From: Clostridia bacterium
GTDB lineage: Bacteria > Bacillota > Clostridia > Oscillospirales > Acutalibacteraceae
Length of the DNA stretch: 64,000 nucleotides
Direction of reading: 5' to 3'
NCBI GenBank assembly: GCA_017438845.1
Contig: JAFRUO010000023.1
Coordinates: forward strand, 1-64,000
Part shown: positions 47,745 through 55,974 of the stretch, one piece after another
How the letters are laid out: each line of letters opens with the position of its first letter
Numbering within the stretch: position 1 is the first letter of the stretch
Translations under genes and position numbers: made by a program
The notes under the pieces: model-generated
Database searches by the model: none
What the model was told of the DNA's origin: nothing
What the model saw: the letters and a program-made list of their open reading frames with translations, nothing else

Positions 47745-48554
47745 ATGCACGAACAACAGGAAATATATTCAAACAAAATTTTCTTCAATGCGGCTCTTCC
47801 GCTGATTAAGGTCATTGCGCAGGACGTACCCTCCTTAAAAAAACAGTTTAAGAAGGTGCACGCCGTAATTCAGGTGTCGGCGCTTGACCCCGACGCGGAG
47901 GGCGGCAAGGTCGGAATGCATTTTGTCGTAAACGGCGAGGACGACTGGCTGGTTCACCTTAACCGTGTGGACCCGAAGCCGCACGTTGAGCTTCAGTTTA
48001 AATCAATTGAGGCGATGAACGCCTTCTTCAAGGGAAAAATCGGTCCTGCAACGCTTCCGAAGATGAAGGGTGTTGCCTCGCATTTCGGAGCGTTTAAGGC
48101 GTTTCTTATGACGCTGCTTAAAATGGCGAACGTGCTCGGAGCGACGGAAGCCCCCGAGGATGACGAAACCAAGCAGCTTATGGTTAAATGTATGTTCTAC
48201 CTGCTTACAAGCGGTATAAGCCAGCTTAATAAGTTAGGGCATCAGGAAATTCATGACTGGACGGCAAAGTCGCCCGACCGTGTTTACGCTCTTGCGGTAA
48301 ACGATCACCCCGAGGTTTCGGCGTTTATCAGAATCAAGGCGGGCAAATCCCGTGCAGGCAGAGGAGAATACAAGAGGGCTATGCCCTTCTTTACGCTTCG
48401 CTTCGACTCGTTTGAAAGCGCACTCGGCATTCTTCTCGGTACGGACGATATGCTTGAGTCGGTTAAGAAGGGCAAGCTGATAATGGACGGCGCTCCCGAA
48501 TTCGGCGCTCAGTTCGGCGGCTTTATGCTCATGATCGGCGACCTTGCAAAATAA
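47745..48554 (+). CDS. SCP2-like protein, second in the operon
   Basis: A 269-residue cytosolic protein. The N-terminal portion (about 35-125; HAVIQVSALDPDAEGGKVGM, LVHLNRVDPKPHVELQFKSI, AMNAFFKGKIGPATLPKMKG) has an SCP2-like pattern, and a second related half (about 175-265; PDRVYALAVNDHPEVSAFIR, FESALGILLGTDDMLESVKK) follows. It resembles the first gene of the operon in plan, with little identity. Forty bases separate it from the transketolase. It closes the operon before the terminator at 48571. Lipid or coenzyme-linked substrate binding is the best guess. Confidence 0.7.
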   Translation: MHEQQEIYSNKIFFNAALPLIKVIAQDVPSLKKQFKKVHAVIQVSALDPDAEGGKVGMHFVVNGEDDWLVHLNRVDPKPHVELQFKSIEAMNAFFKGKIGPATLPKMKGVASHFGAFKAFLMTLLKMANVLGATEAPEDDETKQLMVKCMFYLLTSGISQLNKLGHQEIHDWTAKSPDRVYALAVNDHPEVSAFIRIKAGKSRAGRGEYKRAMPFFTLRFDSFESALGILLGTDDMLESVKKGKLIMDGAPEFGAQFGGFMLMIGDLAK

Positions 48555-48570
48555 TCTAAAAGTATTTCAG

Positions 48571-48607
48571 GGAACAGGCTTGCATTGCGGGTCTGTTCTT
48601 TTTTTGC
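48571..48607 (+). terminator. Rho-independent terminator of the SCP2/aminotransferase/transketolase operon
   Basis: GGAACAGGCTTGC-ATT-GCGGGTCTGTTC followed by TTTTTTT. Some G-U pairs in the stem. Confidence 0.8.
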
Positions 48608-48692
48608 GGGTCATCATCTCCCGAGGAAACAGAAATCACTTTATTTTGTGCAAAAAAATCATATTTCACCACAAAATATAGTAAAAATAGTG

Positions 48693-48722
48693 TTGTAAAA
48701 CACTATCAGTATGTGTTATAAT
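48693..48722 (+). promoter_or_regulatory. Promoter of rlmB with extended -10
   Basis: TTGTAA (48693-48698), 18-bp spacer, TATAAT (48717-48722) preceded by TGT, an extended -10 element. Confidence 0.7.
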
Positions 48723-48771
48723 ACTAAAATGTAAAATAGTATAGTAGTATTATTGTGCTTGTGAGGACCAA

Positions 48772-49515
48772 ATGCAGAACAAAGAAAACCAAAACGACCT
48801 TTTAATCGGCAGAAACGCCGTTACCGAGGCGCTCAAAGCAGGGCGGGAAATTGACACGCTCTTTATCACGAGGGGCAACAGCAACCCCGCACTGTTGAGA
48901 ATCGTTTCCATGGCGAAGGAAAAGGGAGCGGTTATAAAGGAAGCCGATCAAAAAAAGCTCGATTATATGTGCAGCGGAGGAAACCATCAGGGCGTTTGCG
49001 CTTTCGTTGCAAGCCATGAGTATTCCACGGTGGACGACATCCTTGACTATGCCCGTGAAAAAGAGGAAAAGCCCTTTGTTGTAATTTGTGATGAAATTGA
49101 GGACCCCCACAACTTAGGCGCTATTATCCGCACCGCCGAGTGTGCAGGCGCTCACGGGGTTATAATTCCGAAGAGAAGAAGCGCGGCGCTCAGCTATGCC
49201 GTCGGCAAAACCTCGGCAGGAGCGCTTGAATATATGAGAGTTGCAAGAGTTTCAAATCTTGCACAGACGATTGACGAACTGAAGGGAAAAGGGCTCTGGG
49301 TTTACGGCGCCGACATGGACGGTGACGACTATAAATCGGTCGACGTTGCGGAGTCTGCGGCTCTCGTAATCGGTTCCGAGGGAAAGGGCCTGGGAAAGCT
49401 TGTCAGGCAAAAATGCGACGTAATTGTTTCCCTTCCGATGAAGGGTAAAATCAATTCCCTGAACGCCTCCGTGGCGGCAGGAATACTGATGTATGAAATA
49501 GCATCAAAGAGATAA
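48772..49515 (+). CDS. rlmB: 23S rRNA (guanosine-2'-O)-methyltransferase, TrmH/SpoU family
   Basis: A 247-residue knotted (SPOUT) methyltransferase. The N-terminal substrate-binding domain (LLIGRNAVTEALKAGREIDT) is followed by the three SpoU motifs: EDPHNLGAIIRTAECAGA, VIGSEGKGLG and SLPMKGKINSLNASVAAGIL. It methylates the ribose of a guanosine in 23S rRNA, by homology G2251. Start follows GAGGA. In many Firmicutes it lies near cysS and ribonuclease III genes, but that context is not present here. Confidence 0.93.
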   Translation: MQNKENQNDLLIGRNAVTEALKAGREIDTLFITRGNSNPALLRIVSMAKEKGAVIKEADQKKLDYMCSGGNHQGVCAFVASHEYSTVDDILDYAREKEEKPFVVICDEIEDPHNLGAIIRTAECAGAHGVIIPKRRSAALSYAVGKTSAGALEYMRVARVSNLAQTIDELKGKGLWVYGADMDGDDYKSVDVAESAALVIGSEGKGLGKLVRQKCDVIVSLPMKGKINSLNASVAAGILMYEIASKR

Positions 49516-49535
49516 ATAAATTTCGGGGTGTAAAA

Positions 49536-52355
49536 ATGTCAAACAATGATTATTTGGACGGATTGTCTGCTGACGAAATTTTAAACGGCGAAAGCACTGA
49601 CGGCGAGGGTAAAATCTGGTCGCTTTCGGAAATTGACGCTTTGCTGTCTGACGACGCTGCAGGGCGTTACGGTTCCGAGCCCGAGGACGAATACAGCACC
49701 TCGGTTGACGACATACTTTCCGAAATCGCAGGCTTTAACCGTGAGTATACCGAGGACGGCGACTCCGACGGGGATGAGGTCAAGCTTAAGGATTTTGACC
49801 TTTCGCAGTACGGAGATTATTATGACGAGGACGCCGTTGAGCCGCTTATTGACTCCGCCGACGGAGAACAGGCTCAGGAGGAGTCTGCCGAGGAGGAGGA
49901 CGCCTCCGTACCGGGGCAGATAAGCATTGAAAAAACAAGAGTGTTCAACGAGGTCGAGGTAAGGTCCGTTCGCAAGAGCGACATTGACCACCAGATCGGT
50001 ACCGTCAAGGTAATCAAAACCGGCGAGGTACCCGGCGTGGGCAAAAGCAAGACCGACCCTTACAGGGAAAGGTTTTTCAACAAGCCCGAGCTCAATATTG
50101 AAAAAACAAGAGACCACATCAAATATATGCAGGGCGTTCCGCAGAAAACGATAGAACGTCACGGCGTAGTAATTAAAAAAAGCGACCGTCAGAAAACCGA
50201 CCCCAACGGAGTTTCTCCCATCCCCGTGCTGGTGGATGCGGCTGACGAATATGACGCACAGCACAGAACGGGCATTGAAACTCAGACCGGCACAATCAGA
50301 AGAAATGCCTTTGAGGACGACAATCAGATAATGCTCGAGGGCTTTGAGGCGGAGGACGAGGTCGAAATCGTAAACGAGGAGCAGACCGAGGAGGAGCTTC
50401 TTAAAAAGCGCCGTGCGAAGGCGTCAAAATTCAAACTTTTCCCGAACCTTGACGATGAGCAGGAGGAAGCGGAGGAGATTGCGGACGGTGCTGAAGAGGA
50501 AACGGACGGCGACGAAATTTCCGAGGAGTACGACGGCGAAGCGCTTGAGGAGGACGGCGAGGAAGCTCCCAAGCTTGCCGAAAACGAAAAGCAGAATGCG
50601 CCCAAGGCGGAAAAGGAAAAGGTCAGGGTTGAGCGTGAGCTTTTCGGACCCAAGGACTTTAAGGCGGTTAAGGCTATTTATCTTTCGGAATTTTCAAGGG
50701 AGAGATTAAAGCTGATTGTCTGCGCGGTGTGCTTCGGCATTCTGCTTGTAGGCTCGGTTGCGACCTCTGCGTTTGAAAGCTTTGCGCTGTTTGCAGGCAG
50801 TCCGAGAATATACAGTGCGGTAAACCTTGTTGCACTGCTGATTGTCGCGGGCTTTAACTATAAGGATTTCTTTACCGCAATAGACAAGGCAAAAAAGAAA
50901 AAGGCGAACGCCTCTTCGGTAATCAGCCTTTCTCTTGCGGCCGGAGCGTTGCAAACGCTTGTGTCGTTTTTCTACCCCGACCTGCTTACAAGCGGTACGA
51001 ATTTATATGCCGCGGTTGCGCTCTTCTGCGTGCTGATGATTAACCTCGGCAATTTCCTGAAGCTTGACAACGATATTAAAAACTTCAATCTTCTCGGGAA
51101 ACGTCAGGGAAAATTCTATGCGGCTAAGGCGATTGACGATGAGGACAAAGCCTTTGAAATCGGCAGAGGACTTATGATAAGAGAGCCTGATGTCAGATAT
51201 TCAGCAAAGGTGGGCTTCCCGTACAGGTTTGTCGAGATGTCAAAAACCGTTGACCCGACGGCTGAAAGCTACAAAACGGTCATTCCCGCGGCGGCGGTTG
51301 CGGCGGCGGTTGTGGCGTTGATTTCAGCAATTATAAACCGTAACATTTTCTACGGAATAACCTCTCTTACGGGTGTTTTCCTTATGGCAATGCCGATTGC
51401 AATCGGCGTGTCGCTGTTCGGATTGCTCCGCTACATAAACGCCTCGCTTAACCGTCACGGCTCAATGATTTCGGGCTACGAAGCGGTTGAGGACATACTT
51501 GAAACCAATGCCGTTGCGGTAGACGCCTCAGAGCTCTTCTCAAACGACGGGGCAAGCATCTACGGCATCAAGCTTTACAATTCAATGAGAATTGACGAGG
51601 CAATTCTTTATACGGCGGCGGTCGTTATCAATTCGGGCGGAGCCTTAAGCGAAGCCTTTGACGCAACAATTCTTTCAAACAGTGAAATGATACCCGAGGT
51701 CGAGTCGCTCGCTTACGAGGAAAAGCTCGGCTGCTCCGGCTGGATATACAATTTCAGGGTACTTGTCGGCAACAGGGATTTGCTTATCAAGCACAACGTT
51801 GACGTACAGTCCAAGGAGGAGGAAGCAAGCTACACCAAAAACGGCAACAAGGTGCTTTACCTTGCCGTAGAGGGTAAGGTAGCGGCGATGTTTATCGTGG
51901 GCTATTTCGCAAACGAAAAAACCGCAAAATATATGCGCTTCCTCGAAAAATCGGGCGTCAACATTCTTGTCAGGACGACTGACGCAAACGTAACCGAGGA
52001 GCTGGTTGAGCAGCGCTTCGGCTTGCCGAAGAACTTTATTAAGGTAATTAATCCCGTTGCAGGGGTAATGCTCAGGGAGCTGCGGCTGTCAGAGGTCGAA
52101 GCCGAGCCGTGCAGAATACTTGCAAACGGAAAACTCAACTCCTTCCTTCATGCAATCTGTAACGCTCTTATGATTAAGGAAAGAAGTAAAATTGCCGTTC
52201 TGCTTCAGTATATCGGCGTCGGAATCGGGGTACTGCTTATGGCGATGTTCTCCTTCCTTTCGTCAGTCGAACAGGCGGGCGTGATACAGATTGTGCTGTT
52301 TGAGGTGCTCTGGAGCGCCGTTGTGGTATTTGTTCCCAGAATCAAAAAAATATAG
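49536..52355 (+). CDS. Degenerate P-type ATPase-like membrane protein with long acidic N-terminus
   Basis: A 939-residue protein. Residues 1 to about 375 are acidic, low-complexity and probably disordered, with IEKTR repeats. From about 385 there are several transmembrane helices. Residues about 650-880 follow the outline of the P-type ATPase catalytic domains: GYEAVEDILETNAVAVDASE occupies the phosphorylation-site position but lacks DKTGT, and NFRVLVGNRDLLIKHNVDV and FLEKSGVNILVRTTDANV parallel the nucleotide-binding and TGD hinge regions without TGDN. The last pair of helices ends the chain. The pump reaction is therefore unlikely. A sensory or scaffold role is inferred. It follows rlmB by 20 bases. 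Confidence 0.75.
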   Translation: MSNNDYLDGLSADEILNGESTDGEGKIWSLSEIDALLSDDAAGRYGSEPEDEYSTSVDDILSEIAGFNREYTEDGDSDGDEVKLKDFDLSQYGDYYDEDAVEPLIDSADGEQAQEESAEEEDASVPGQISIEKTRVFNEVEVRSVRKSDIDHQIGTVKVIKTGEVPGVGKSKTDPYRERFFNKPELNIEKTRDHIKYMQGVPQKTIERHGVVIKKSDRQKTDPNGVSPIPVLVDAADEYDAQHRTGIETQTGTIRRNAFEDDNQIMLEGFEAEDEVEIVNEEQTEEELLKKRRAKASKFKLFPNLDDEQEEAEEIADGAEEETDGDEISEEYDGEALEEDGEEAPKLAENEKQNAPKAEKEKVRVERELFGPKDFKAVKAIYLSEFSRERLKLIVCAVCFGILLVGSVATSAFESFALFAGSPRIYSAVNLVALLIVAGFNYKDFFTAIDKAKKKKANASSVISLSLAAGALQTLVSFFYPDLLTSGTNLYAAVALFCVLMINLGNFLKLDNDIKNFNLLGKRQGKFYAAKAIDDEDKAFEIGRGLMIREPDVRYSAKVGFPYRFVEMSKTVDPTAESYKTVIPAAAVAAAVVALISAIINRNIFYGITSLTGVFLMAMPIAIGVSLFGLLRYINASLNRHGSMISGYEAVEDILETNAVAVDASELFSNDGASIYGIKLYNSMRIDEAILYTAAVVINSGGALSEAFDATILSNSEMIPEVESLAYEEKLGCSGWIYNFRVLVGNRDLLIKHNVDVQSKEEEASYTKNGNKVLYLAVEGKVAAMFIVGYFANEKTAKYMRFLEKSGVNILVRTTDANVTEELVEQRFGLPKNFIKVINPVAGVMLRELRLSEVEAEPCRILANGKLNSFLHAICNALMIKERSKIAVLLQYIGVGIGVLLMAMFSFLSSVEQAGVIQIVLFEVLWSAVVVFVPRIKKI

Positions 52356-52370
52356 AAATGGGTTGATAAG

Positions 52371-53120
52371 ATGGATTTGTTTAATATTTTGGAGATTGAC
52401 GGAGTCGGTGATTTTTTCAAAGCCGTGTGGGGCATTGAAACCGTCAGAAATATTGTGATTTCTGTTTTCAGGCTGGGTCTTGCGGCACTGCTTAGCGGTA
52501 TTATCGGCTATGAAAGAGAGCATTCTCACCGTCCTGCGGGACTTCGTACGCACGTTCTTGTTTCCGTAGGCGCGGCGCTTATTATGATGAGTGCAGTTTT
52601 CGCCGCACAGAGGTACGGTACTATTTCACGGGTTGACATCACCCGAATGAGCGCTTCCGTTATCGGTGGTATCGGCTTTATCGGAGTCGGTACAATACTC
52701 AGAGAGGGATTTTCGGTCAAGGGTCTTACCACTGCCGCCAGCATATGGGCGGTTGCCTGCGTAGGCACGGCGGTCGGAATAGGCTTCTACGAGGGCGCTG
52801 TAATCGGCACGCTGATTATTTACTTTACCCTTCACTCAATCAAGAAAATTCTTGAAAAGGGCAAGACGGAAAGATTTTTATACGTTGAGGTTAAGCACCT
52901 TGCCTCGGAGGTTCCCGAAATTACGAATATACTTCATCAGGCGGAGGCCGTGCTTCAGTCAATGGAAATTGTTGAGCAGAGCAAGGACAACGTATTTACG
53001 AAGAAAAATTCTTCAACGCTCAGGCTGCACATTTACCCCAAGAGTGAAGAATCGGTTGTCACAATCGTTGAAATGTTAAATTCAAACCCGAACATACTTG
53101 ACGTATACGTTGAAAGCTGA
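52371..53120 (+). CDS. MgtC/SapB family membrane protein
   Basis: A 249-residue protein. The N-terminal MgtC domain has helices carrying LGLAALLSGIIGYEREHSHR, GLRTHVLVSVGAALIMMSAV and GGIGFIGVGTILREG. The C-terminal cytosolic domain (about 155-249) looks ACT-like (LRLHIYPKSEESVVTIVEML). MgtC-family proteins are linked to magnesium homeostasis and membrane potential regulation. It is 15 bases downstream of the pseudo-ATPase gene and may act with it. A terminator follows. Confidence 0.9.
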   Translation: MDLFNILEIDGVGDFFKAVWGIETVRNIVISVFRLGLAALLSGIIGYEREHSHRPAGLRTHVLVSVGAALIMMSAVFAAQRYGTISRVDITRMSASVIGGIGFIGVGTILREGFSVKGLTTAASIWAVACVGTAVGIGFYEGAVIGTLIIYFTLHSIKKILEKGKTERFLYVEVKHLASEVPEITNILHQAEAVLQSMEIVEQSKDNVFTKKNSSTLRLHIYPKSEESVVTIVEMLNSNPNILDVYVES

Positions 53121-53131
53121 TAATGAAAAGA

Positions 53132-53157
53132 GGGCTCCCGACGGGAGTCCTTTTTTT
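53132..53157 (+). terminator. Rho-independent terminator after the MgtC-like gene
   Basis: GGGCTCCC-GAC-GGGAGTCC followed by TTTTTTT. Confidence 0.88.
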
Positions 53158-53161
53158 GGTG

Positions 53162-53190
53162 TTGACTTTTTTCTTTTACAGTTATATAAT
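53162..53190 (+). promoter_or_regulatory. Promoter of the tRNA-Ala gene
   Basis: TTGACT (53162-53167), 17-bp spacer, TATAAT (53185-53190), 12 bases before the mature tRNA 5' end. Confidence 0.8.
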
Positions 53191-53202
53191 AAACAGGCAC
53201 TT

Positions 53203-53278
53203 GGGCCTGTAGCGCAGCTGGGAGCGCACCACATTCGCATTGTGGGGGTCGAGAGTTCGAATCTCTTCAGGTCCACCA
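53203..53278 (+). tRNA. tRNA-Ala, anticodon CGC
   Basis: A 76-nt cloverleaf with encoded CCA. The acceptor stem GGGCCTG pairs with CAGGTCC and contains the alanine-identity pair G3-U70. The anticodon stem CCACA/TGTGG encloses TTCGCAT, giving anticodon CGC (codon GCG). The T-arm is GAGAGTTCGAATCTCTT-like. A promoter and terminator surround it. Confidence 0.95.
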
Positions 53279-53283
53279 ACAAT

Positions 53284-53309
53284 AAACCGCCTTTACGGCG
53301 GTTTTTTTG
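53284..53309 (+). terminator. Rho-independent terminator of tRNA-Ala
   Basis: AACCGCC-TTTA-CGGCGGTT followed by TTTTT, directly after the tRNA. Confidence 0.85.
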
Positions 53310-53323
53310 TTGGTCGGAATTAT

Positions 53324-53425
53324 GGCTCCCTTGTGCAAAGGGAGCTGTCAGCCGCAGGCTGACTGAGGGATTGTAAATAGTAAACAGTGAATAGTGAAGA
53401 AGTAATAAGTGTTTGCTTCGCCCCT
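53324..53425. repeat. Dispersed repeat block
   Basis: GGCTCCCTTGTGCAAAGGGA (53324-53343) and GTCAGCCGCAGGCTGAC (53347-53363) are adjacent perfect inverted repeats. They are followed by the AACAGTGAATAGTGAAGAAG unit (53393-53412) leading into TAATAAGTGTTTG, also found at 36062 and, inverted, at 27065. No gene lies between the tRNA and glyS. Confidence 0.75.
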
Positions 53426-53485
53426 ACAATTATTCATTATTCATTTTTCAGTTTTCAGTCTTCATTTTTTTCTTCCCGCCCTTCC

Positions 53486-53514
53486 TTGACTTTTTATGCT
53501 TTATATTATACAAT
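53486..53514 (+). promoter_or_regulatory. Sigma-A promoter of glyS
   Basis: TTGACT (53486-53491), 17-bp spacer, TACAAT (53509-53514). No T-box was seen upstream of this synthetase, unlike asnS. Confidence 0.65.
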
Positions 53515-53551
53515 TACTCTTTAGTAATAAGAAATTTTAAGGAATGATGAT

Positions 53552-54955
53552 ATGCTCAAAAACACGGAAAAATCACTTGAAAAGCTCGTCGCTCTGTCGA
53601 AGAACAGGGGCTTTGTTTTCCCCGGAAGCGAGATTTACGGCGGACTTGCCAACACCTGGGACTACGGTCCGTTAGGCGTTGAAATCAAAGAAAACATCAA
53701 GCGTGTCTGGAGAAAGAAATTTATCCAGGAGAACAAGTACAACGTAGGGCTTGACTCGGCAATCCTTATGAACCCGCAGACCTGGATTGCTTCGGGACAC
53801 CTCGGAAACTTTTCCGACCCGCTTATGGACTGCTGCGAGTGTAAGACAAGGCACAGGGCTGACAACATAATTGAGGACTTTGACGGCACAAACGTTGCAG
53901 GCTGGACTGACGAGCAGATGATGAGCTATATCAAGGAGCACAGCATTCCCTGCCCGAATTGCGGAAAGCATAACTTTACCGAAATTCGTCATTTCAACCT
54001 TATGTTCAAAACCTTCCAGGGCGTTACCGAGGACACGAAGGATGAGGTTTATTTAAGGCCCGAAACCGCACAGGGTATTTTTGTCAATTTCCTGAATGTT
54101 CAGAGGACGATGAGAAAGAAAATCCCGTTCGGTATCGCTCAGGTGGGCAAATCCTTCAGAAACGAAATAACCCCCGGTAAGTTTATTTTCAGAGTCCGTG
54201 AGTTTGAGCAGATGGAGCTTGAATTCTTCTGCAAGCCCGGCACTGACCTTGAGTGGTTCGAGTACTGGAGAGGTTTCTGCAGGGACTGGCTTTACTCGCT
54301 TAACATTAACCCCGAAAACCTCAGGCTCCGTGACCACGATAAGAAGGAGCTGAGCTTCTACTCAAAGGCTACGACCGACTTTGAATATATGTTCCCGTTC
54401 GGCTGGGGCGAGCTTTGGGGCATCGCCGACAGAACGGACTATGACCTTACACAGCATATCAACACCAGCGGAAAGAACCTTGAATATTTCGACCAGACAA
54501 GCGGCGAAAAATACGTGCCCTATGTAATTGAGCCGTCGCTTGGCGTTGAAAGGCTTTTCCTTGCGCTTCTTTGCGAGGCTTATGACGAAGAAATCGTTGA
54601 CGAAGAAAAGAACGACACAAGAGTTGTTATGCACTTCCACCCTGCAATTGCGCCCGTAAAGGCGGCGGTGCTTCCGCTTTCAAAGAAGCTTAACGAAAAG
54701 GCTGAGGAGATTTATGCCGAGCTTTCCAAGAGCTTCAACGTTGAGTTTGACGACGCAGGCTCAATCGGCAAAAGGTACCGCAGGCAGGACGAAATCGGAA
54801 CGCCCTTCTGCATCACCGTTGACTTTGAAACAGTAGGCGATGACGAAACTCCCGCCGACAACTGTGTAACCGTCAGGGACAGGGACACTATGGAGCAGGA
54901 GAGAATACCGATAAGCGAGCTTGCACAATACATCGGCAAAAGAATTGAATTTTAA
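53552..54955 (+). CDS. glyS: Glycyl-tRNA synthetase, single-chain type
   Basis: A 467-residue class II synthetase of the dimeric alpha-2 (eukaryote-like) type. Features: [20 protein letters not shown] start, a zinc-like CxxC segment (DCCECKTRH and PCPNCGKH), motif 2 [20 protein letters not shown], motif 3 [15 protein letters not shown], and the C-terminal anticodon domain (about 360-467). It charges tRNA-Gly. The start follows AAGGAATGATGAT. Preceded by a clear promoter. Confidence 0.95.
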   Translation: MLKNTEKSLEKLVALSKNRGFVFPGSEIYGGLANTWDYGPLGVEIKENIKRVWRKKFIQENKYNVGLDSAILMNPQTWIASGHLGNFSDPLMDCCECKTRHRADNIIEDFDGTNVAGWTDEQMMSYIKEHSIPCPNCGKHNFTEIRHFNLMFKTFQGVTEDTKDEVYLRPETAQGIFVNFLNVQRTMRKKIPFGIAQVGKSFRNEITPGKFIFRVREFEQMELEFFCKPGTDLEWFEYWRGFCRDWLYSLNINPENLRLRDHDKKELSFYSKATTDFEYMFPFGWGELWGIADRTDYDLTQHINTSGKNLEYFDQTSGEKYVPYVIEPSLGVERLFLALLCEAYDEEIVDEEKNDTRVVMHFHPAIAPVKAAVLPLSKKLNEKAEEIYAELSKSFNVEFDDAGSIGKRYRRQDEIGTPFCITVDFETVGDDETPADNCVTVRDRDTMEQERIPISELAQYIGKRIEF

Positions 54956-54969
54956 TCAGGGGTGACAAT

Positions 54970-55932
54970 ATGGACGCAGTAGGACAGAAATTACTTTTGG
55001 TAATAAACCCTGTTTCGGGAAAAAAGCTCGGCAGGCAGTATTCCAAAATGATAATTGACAACTTCAGTCAGGCAGGCTTTGTGGTTACCTGCATCTTTAC
55101 AACCGCAAACGAAAACGCATACGATATGACGCTTAAAAGGGGAGCGGAATTTGACCTCGTTGTTTGCGTAGGCGGCGACGGCACCTTAAAGGAAACCGTC
55201 TGCGCCGTTATGGAGCTTGGCAACGATATGCCCATAGGATACATTCCGATGGGCTCGACAAACGACTTTGCTCATTCGGTCGGTATTCCCGACAAGGTTG
55301 AAAAATCCGTTCAGGCGATAATTGACGGCGAGCCGAGACCCGTTGACATGGGACGCTTCGGCGACAATGTTTTCGTCTATGTCGCAGGCTTCGGTAACTA
55401 TACCGCAATTTCGTATTCGGCAAGCCAGAAGCTTAAAAACATCTTCGGCAAGAATGCGTACTACCTTCAGGCGGTTAAGGAATTTTTCCATATGAAGGGC
55501 TATCATGCAAGAATTGAGGCGGACGGCGAGTTCTTTGAGGGCGACTATTTTTACGGCGAGGCTTCAAACTCGTACAGCGTAGGCGGTATCCCGATTTTAC
55601 ATAACATCGGAGTGCGCTTCGACGACGGCTATCATGAGCTTGTGCTTATCAAGATGTTCCGCACTCCCAAGGAGCTTGCAAGTATGTTCCGTTCCCTCTT
55701 TAAAAAGGACGTAAGGGGCAACGACCTTGTAATCACCAGACAGTGTAAGAATATTCGCTTTATGTTTGACGAGCCTACGGCGTTTACGCTTGACGGAGAA
55801 TTCGGCGGCGACCAGACCGACATCAGCGTCAACACCGTTGCAAATGCAGTCAGGATTATCACCAAGGACCCGCTACCCGTTGAGGATGTACCTTCCGACA
55901 GCGGAGACGGAGCAAACGAAACGGTAAAATAA
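54970..55932 (+). CDS. Diacylglycerol/lipid kinase family protein (YegS/DagK-type)
   Basis: A 320-residue lipid kinase. The catalytic loop VVCVGGDGTLKETVCAVMEL (about 60-79) and GYIPMGSTNDFAHS are diagnostic of the DAGK_cat fold; NPVSGKK at the N-terminus is the conserved start, and the C-terminal half holds the lipid-binding beta domain. It phosphorylates diacylglycerol or a related lipid at the membrane. It is 14 bases downstream of glyS and may be cotranscribed. The C-terminal acidic tail ends DVPSDSGDGANETVK. Confidence 0.88.
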   Translation: MDAVGQKLLLVINPVSGKKLGRQYSKMIIDNFSQAGFVVTCIFTTANENAYDMTLKRGAEFDLVVCVGGDGTLKETVCAVMELGNDMPIGYIPMGSTNDFAHSVGIPDKVEKSVQAIIDGEPRPVDMGRFGDNVFVYVAGFGNYTAISYSASQKLKNIFGKNAYYLQAVKEFFHMKGYHARIEADGEFFEGDYFYGEASNSYSVGGIPILHNIGVRFDDGYHELVLIKMFRTPKELASMFRSLFKKDVRGNDLVITRQCKNIRFMFDEPTAFTLDGEFGGDQTDISVNTVANAVRIITKDPLPVEDVPSDSGDGANETVK

Positions 55933-55943
55933 TACAAAAAATC

Positions 55944-55968
55944 AAGGCAGAGCATTACGCTCTGCCTT
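55944..55968. terminator. Bidirectional terminator between the lipid kinase and the XRE gene
   Basis: AAGGCAGAGC-ATTAC-GCTCTGCCTT followed by TAATTTTT on the plus strand and TGATTTTTTG on the minus strand. Confidence 0.82.
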
Positions 55969-55974
55969 TAATTT

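Noticed and set aside
49581..50264. 227-residue minus-strand open frame
   Set aside because: A shadow of the low-complexity acidic N-terminus of the pseudo-ATPase gene, where GAG/GAC codons suppress stops in the other strand.
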